Shown here one piece after another: positions 60,173 to 64,000 of a DNA stretch of 64,000 nucleotides. Under the pieces are notes generated by a model. The model was not told where the DNA came from. It was given only the letters and a program-made list of their open reading frames with translations, and searched no databases. The stretch is from contig NC_089437.1 of assembly GCF_026210795.1 (NCBI RefSeq), positions 4,092,001 to 4,156,000 on the forward strand, written 5' to 3'. The stretch's first letter is position 1; each line of letters starts with the position of its first letter. Position numbers and translations under genes: made by a program. Source of the stretch: Rhizophagus irregularis (lineage: Eukaryota; Glomeromycota; Glomeromycetes; Glomerales; Glomeraceae).

Positions 60173-61675
60173 ATGCGTTTAATTGTCACAGTCAAAGAAG
60201 GTGTTGAAGATATTGTTAAACCAAATCTTATAAAAGTTGATGATTATTATTTTGAGAGCCTTTTTCATAAAATTACACTAGATGCATATAGACAAAAAAA
60301 TTTGAAATATATTGCCGGGTGGATGAAAAATCTTCATGGGTTTATATTGAAAACTCAGATGATCTTATAACAGAAATGATTCAAGGATTTAAATTTACGG
60401 AATTAAGGTTTAAAATTTGTTCATTAGCAGATTATTCAGTTGCACCTAGAAGAAATGCGTTAGACCTTATAATGTAAAATGCATTACAACTAAAATTATC
60501 AAATCAAAAGCAACTCCAAATTACACAAAATGATCTTCTATATAATGAAATAATCATTCTTTTTGAAAATAAAAAAGTTGGTTGGACTGGTGGATTACAT
60601 TTATCAGTAAGTGTAAAATGTATTGAAAGACTAGCAAAAATTTTGTAGTATATTGATCCACATCTTAAGAAATTTGCCAAACATGTGTGCCATTTGCTAA
60701 ATTTATTTACAGAATTGTTAACGTATGAACAAAATCAAAGTTATAATCAATATTATTCTGTTACACATCATAAACATGAAGAAGTTTCACATGAAAAATT
60801 GAATAAGCTAATAAAGTCTTTTGAACTTAGCTTTGCACAACCTTGAATACAAGATACTCTTTGGGCTTTATTAATAGAAGATTTGTATAAGCTAATAGAA
60901 ATGGTTAAAAAATATATGATTTATCTTGAACAAGTCAATAATTCAATGAATAAATTACATAAATCATTAGAACCAGCACGAAATGGGATAGAAAATATTA
61001 TGGTTAAAATTATTGAAGCTTGTAACCAATCAGATTCTATCTATGATGACTTAAATTTTGCGATTTCAAATTTGGAGGATTATAAATATATTAATATTGA
61101 AAGATATCTTCCAGAACAAGGCATCGGTTTATAAAGAATTTAGAATTGATATTTCCAATAGGTTTTTATCAGTATCATGCTAGTAATTATCTTGGAACTA
61201 CAACTTTTATATGGAAAATACCAATTGAAGTTAATAATCGTACAGAAATACAAAATGCACAAACATTATTATCTATACAAGACCTTATACCTCATTATTT
61301 TACACGTCAAATGCAAAAAATATGCTTGAAAGGATACATTTAGCCAACAACTCAATCAATATGTCCATCATTTTCATCATTTTTTAATGTAACATTTTAT
61401 TTTTAGTATTCGTTAGTTGCTAAAGTTACTTCAATTTTATTGCGTAATCTATATCATGATTTAACTGGAGATGCAACAATAGCACCAAATTATATCACAA
61501 AAGAATTAGATGAAAGACTCTGATGGATGTTAACACTACAGGATCCTAATATTACAGTGGACTTAATAAGAATTAATAATGGATTCAAAGGAACATCATT
61601 TAATATTTTTTGGGAAAAAGTTGATTCTTACTTTAATGAAGTAATTCAGATTAAATTACAACTTTATTATTACTA
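60173..61675 (+). pseudogene. Unrecognised repeat-family gene, broken
   Basis: From ATG 60173 a protein-like sequence continues through several frames: 60173-60370, an open stretch to about 60478, another to about 60648, 60883-61134, 61146-61343, and remnants to about 61675. Stops lie near 60475, 60645, 60843 and 61341. Phrases such as VGWTGGLHLS, DPHLKKFAKHVCHLL and HKSLEPARNGIENI look like a conserved helical protein. I believe similar proteins recur in Rhizophagus genomes but know no function. It is followed by the DUF5906-like relic, which may belong to the same dispersed unit. Confidence 0.5.
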
Positions 61676-61864
61676 ATATTCTGAAAAAAATCTGATCCGA
61701 TTCGTATTCACAGATCTGATTTGAGACAGATCACTGAGAACCTGGCTTCAGAAAACCTTTAAAAAAATTACTATTAGTGAAACTGCCTTGGATCGAGAAC
61801 AAAGGCTTCCAAGTCCCATAAAACTAGAACAATCCAGAATTTCAAATCCCAATGATTACTTTGT

Positions 61865-63812
61865 ATGGGTGATCTAATAGATATGTGTGTATCTGGATGG
61901 AAATTTTCTCATAATGAGATTTATAATGCAATTCAGGCAATAATTACCTGTATTCAAATGACATCAAGATTATGGATGCTCAAAACAGAAGATACGAATG
62001 GTAGACTATATTTTGATATAGTGCTAAAACTAGATTTTGCCAAGTATGAAGTTAACTTAATTGAGCTAGGAGGAGAGCCAGTGAAGTTAATTAATCTAAT
62101 AGATTGGACGGTTACCAAAGGTCTAATCCTTTACCACAATATTAATTTTCTTCTATATTCGCTAAATACTCCAGCTCATGATACGAAGTTCTTTAATCTT
62201 TTCATAGGATTTTTGGCTAAGCCAGTGCTAGAAATTAATAAAGAAATTATAGATCCGATTCTCTAGCATGTAAAGAACGTAATCTGTAGTGGAAATGAAA
62301 AACTCGACGAATATATCCGAAACTCTAATAGCACATTTAATGCATAAACCAGATGAAACCCCAGACAATCTTGGTACTAAAATCTACATTACAACAGTAT
62401 GAGAAAAATATTATTACTGACTTTATTGGTAGAGGTCACATCTCCATTTTGCAACTTCAGATTTGAAAAAAATTCTTAGACATTTTAATAGTGCCATTCA
62501 AGCTCGAAAGCTAATTATCATAAATGAGACAGGGATGTCTAGTAGAGAATGGCATAGATTTAATGAAAATCTCAAATCACTCATAATAGAACGAATGGTA
62601 GCTATAAAGTGTAAGGGTCTTGAAACTATACGAATAAATGATTATGTTGGATATATGGTTACAAGCAATCAGGATACTCCGCTCAAAATAGACATAGGTG
62701 ATTCTCGTATAGTCTGTTTTAATGTCTCTGCATGCTGTAGAGATAATATACCATATTTTGACTGGCTAGAGGATATTCTAGACCATCCTAATGCATCTGG
62801 AGTAGTCATGTCATATCTCCTTAGCCGTGATTTATCAAATTGGAGTTCAGAAAAAATTCCTGCAACTAAGGTAAAGATAAAAATAATGCGAGAGCAACTA
62901 TCTAATCCTATTCGATTTATAATTAATTATATTACAACTTGGCCTGAAAATCAGATTAGCAGGTTTGGCTGTGAAAAAGTATACCAGGATTATCTCGAAT
63001 GGTGCGGGTCTAATGGGAAAAAGCCATTAACTAGTAAGGTTGCTGGTAAGAAATTTTCACTAATTAGTATTGATCAGACATATTCACGAAATAATGGAGT
63101 AAAAGTATATCAGTATATTCTCAATCACCACAAAATTGTAGCCAAGCTCCGTGAATCTGGCCTAAGCGATATAGAAGAATTTTCTGATATACCTCAGCCT
63201 GACTTATCTGAAAATGAGATAGCAGACATACCCATATTCAATGTGCCAGAAACGGTCCTAGAGGGACCAATTATTCTCCAGAAAATAATCCTGCCTCAGC
63301 CAAAAAAAAATCTCCATCCAAGAGGTAAGAAAGCGAATAAACAGGACAATTCAACTCAAGCTCTTTTCGACTATATAGTAGAACAGGCAAAAGTCCCAAT
63401 CACCTCAACATCTAGAACATTCGAGACTTCTAATTTATTTGAAAGTAACAATCTTTTGAGACCTGTGGTCAAAAAAAGTGCTAGACGACAACGAGAAGAG
63501 CATTTCAGAAAATGGGCTATCGATCACAGTCAAGATCCAGATATATTCATGACTATTACAGAGAAAGATGTTAACCTATCCTGAGAATATCAAGACAGGA
63601 TGATAGCAGACGCAAATGTGATCGACTTTGCGAAAGAAAACAAAATGAACCTGAACAATTTATTTTACATGATTAGAAGGGAAAGGTTAATAAGCAAAGA
63701 AATATATCTCTGGGAGTACAAAGATGTGAGAAAGCCCTGGGAGTATGTTTACGATGATGAGGAATGGCAAAAAAATATAAGCATACTCCAGGAGAATGGT
63801 ATGCTTTGGTAA
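61865..63812 (+). pseudogene. DUF5906-like (SF3-type) helicase, decayed
   Basis: Segments 61865-62266, a damaged stretch to 62462, 62463-63584, and 63600-63812, the last in the same frame behind a TGA at 63582-63584. The middle segment carries the C-terminal half of a primase-helicase ATPase: INETGMSS (Walker-B region), ERMVAIKCKGLETI, YMVTSNQD (sensor Asn), GDSRIVCFNVS, YLLSRDLSNW and IPATK. This order matches the DUF5906/NrS-1-type helicases of phages, viruses and mobile elements. The P-loop should lie near 62385-62410, but no GxxGxGK/T pattern is seen there, only stops and substituted residues. An inactive relic; Rhizophagus genomes appear to carry many such genes. Its direct source (virus or transposon) is unknown. 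Confidence 0.65.
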
Positions 63813-64000
63813 AGAGCAAATAGGAGTGGGTTATGAAATATTAGTAGGGATGGGACTTTTGTTCTTTACAATTAGGCGATATAAAATCCCAAATTATTAT
63901 TTTTTTTGCATATTTTATCTACCCGCAATTTTCAAATACTTTGCTGAAACTTGGAGTTTACAATCGATATTGATTAGATATCGCAATGATATCATTACGA
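63813..64000. other. Terminal spacer
   Basis: About 190 bp after the last open stretch; no feature recognised before the window ends. Confidence 0.4.

Overview
The window looks like nuclear DNA of an early-diverging filamentous fungus, most probably an arbuscular mycorrhizal species (Glomeromycotina, Rhizophagus-like). Reasons: very AT-rich spacers, compact genes cut by many short GT-AG introns (about 40-150 nt), decayed LINE, MULE and MITE families, a Crinkler-type effector header, and a decayed DUF5906-type helicase of a kind I associate with these genomes. Species assignment is inference.

Layout. 1-19170 is a nest of RNase H-bearing LINE elements: copy A (minus, cut by the window edge) and copy B (plus) face away from a 283-bp palindromic element, and copy C follows B head to tail; one 14-nt word marks every LINE boundary. 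Several MITEs sit inside these copies. 19171-19307 is a scrap of coding sequence cut by this nest. 19696-25091 holds a decayed Mutator-like (MULE) transposon with further elements nested in its right end. 25200-26185 carries a broken Crinkler header and, on the other strand, a broken coiled-coil gene. 28607-30877 (minus) is an apparently intact five-exon PWWP-domain gene.

31490-34320 and 47790-50420 are inverted arms of a duplication, each with an apparently intact nine-exon type 1 methionine aminopeptidase gene. Between them lie a 2.4-kb retroposed unit with a poly(A) tail, 16-bp target duplications and three small unrecognised ORFs (34924-37335), AT-rich DNA, and a fourth, diverged LINE (copy D, minus, about 47340-39640) broken by MITEs.

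51330-58310 is the housekeeping part: a mitochondrial-type 2-Cys peroxiredoxin (11 exons), a class II DAHP synthase (5 exons; entry to the shikimate pathway) and, convergent with it, a 7-exon gene fusing allantoicase to ureidoglycolate lyase, two consecutive steps of allantoin/purine-nitrogen breakdown. From 60173 to the end lie two decayed repeat-family genes, one unrecognised and one DUF5906-like helicase with no recognisable P-loop.

Exon junctions were read by eye. For the five spliced gene models (six loci) the exon lengths sum to multiples of three and the translation stays open, but no transcript evidence was available. Ends of mobile elements are given to within a few bases where a target duplication is visible and to tens of bases otherwise.
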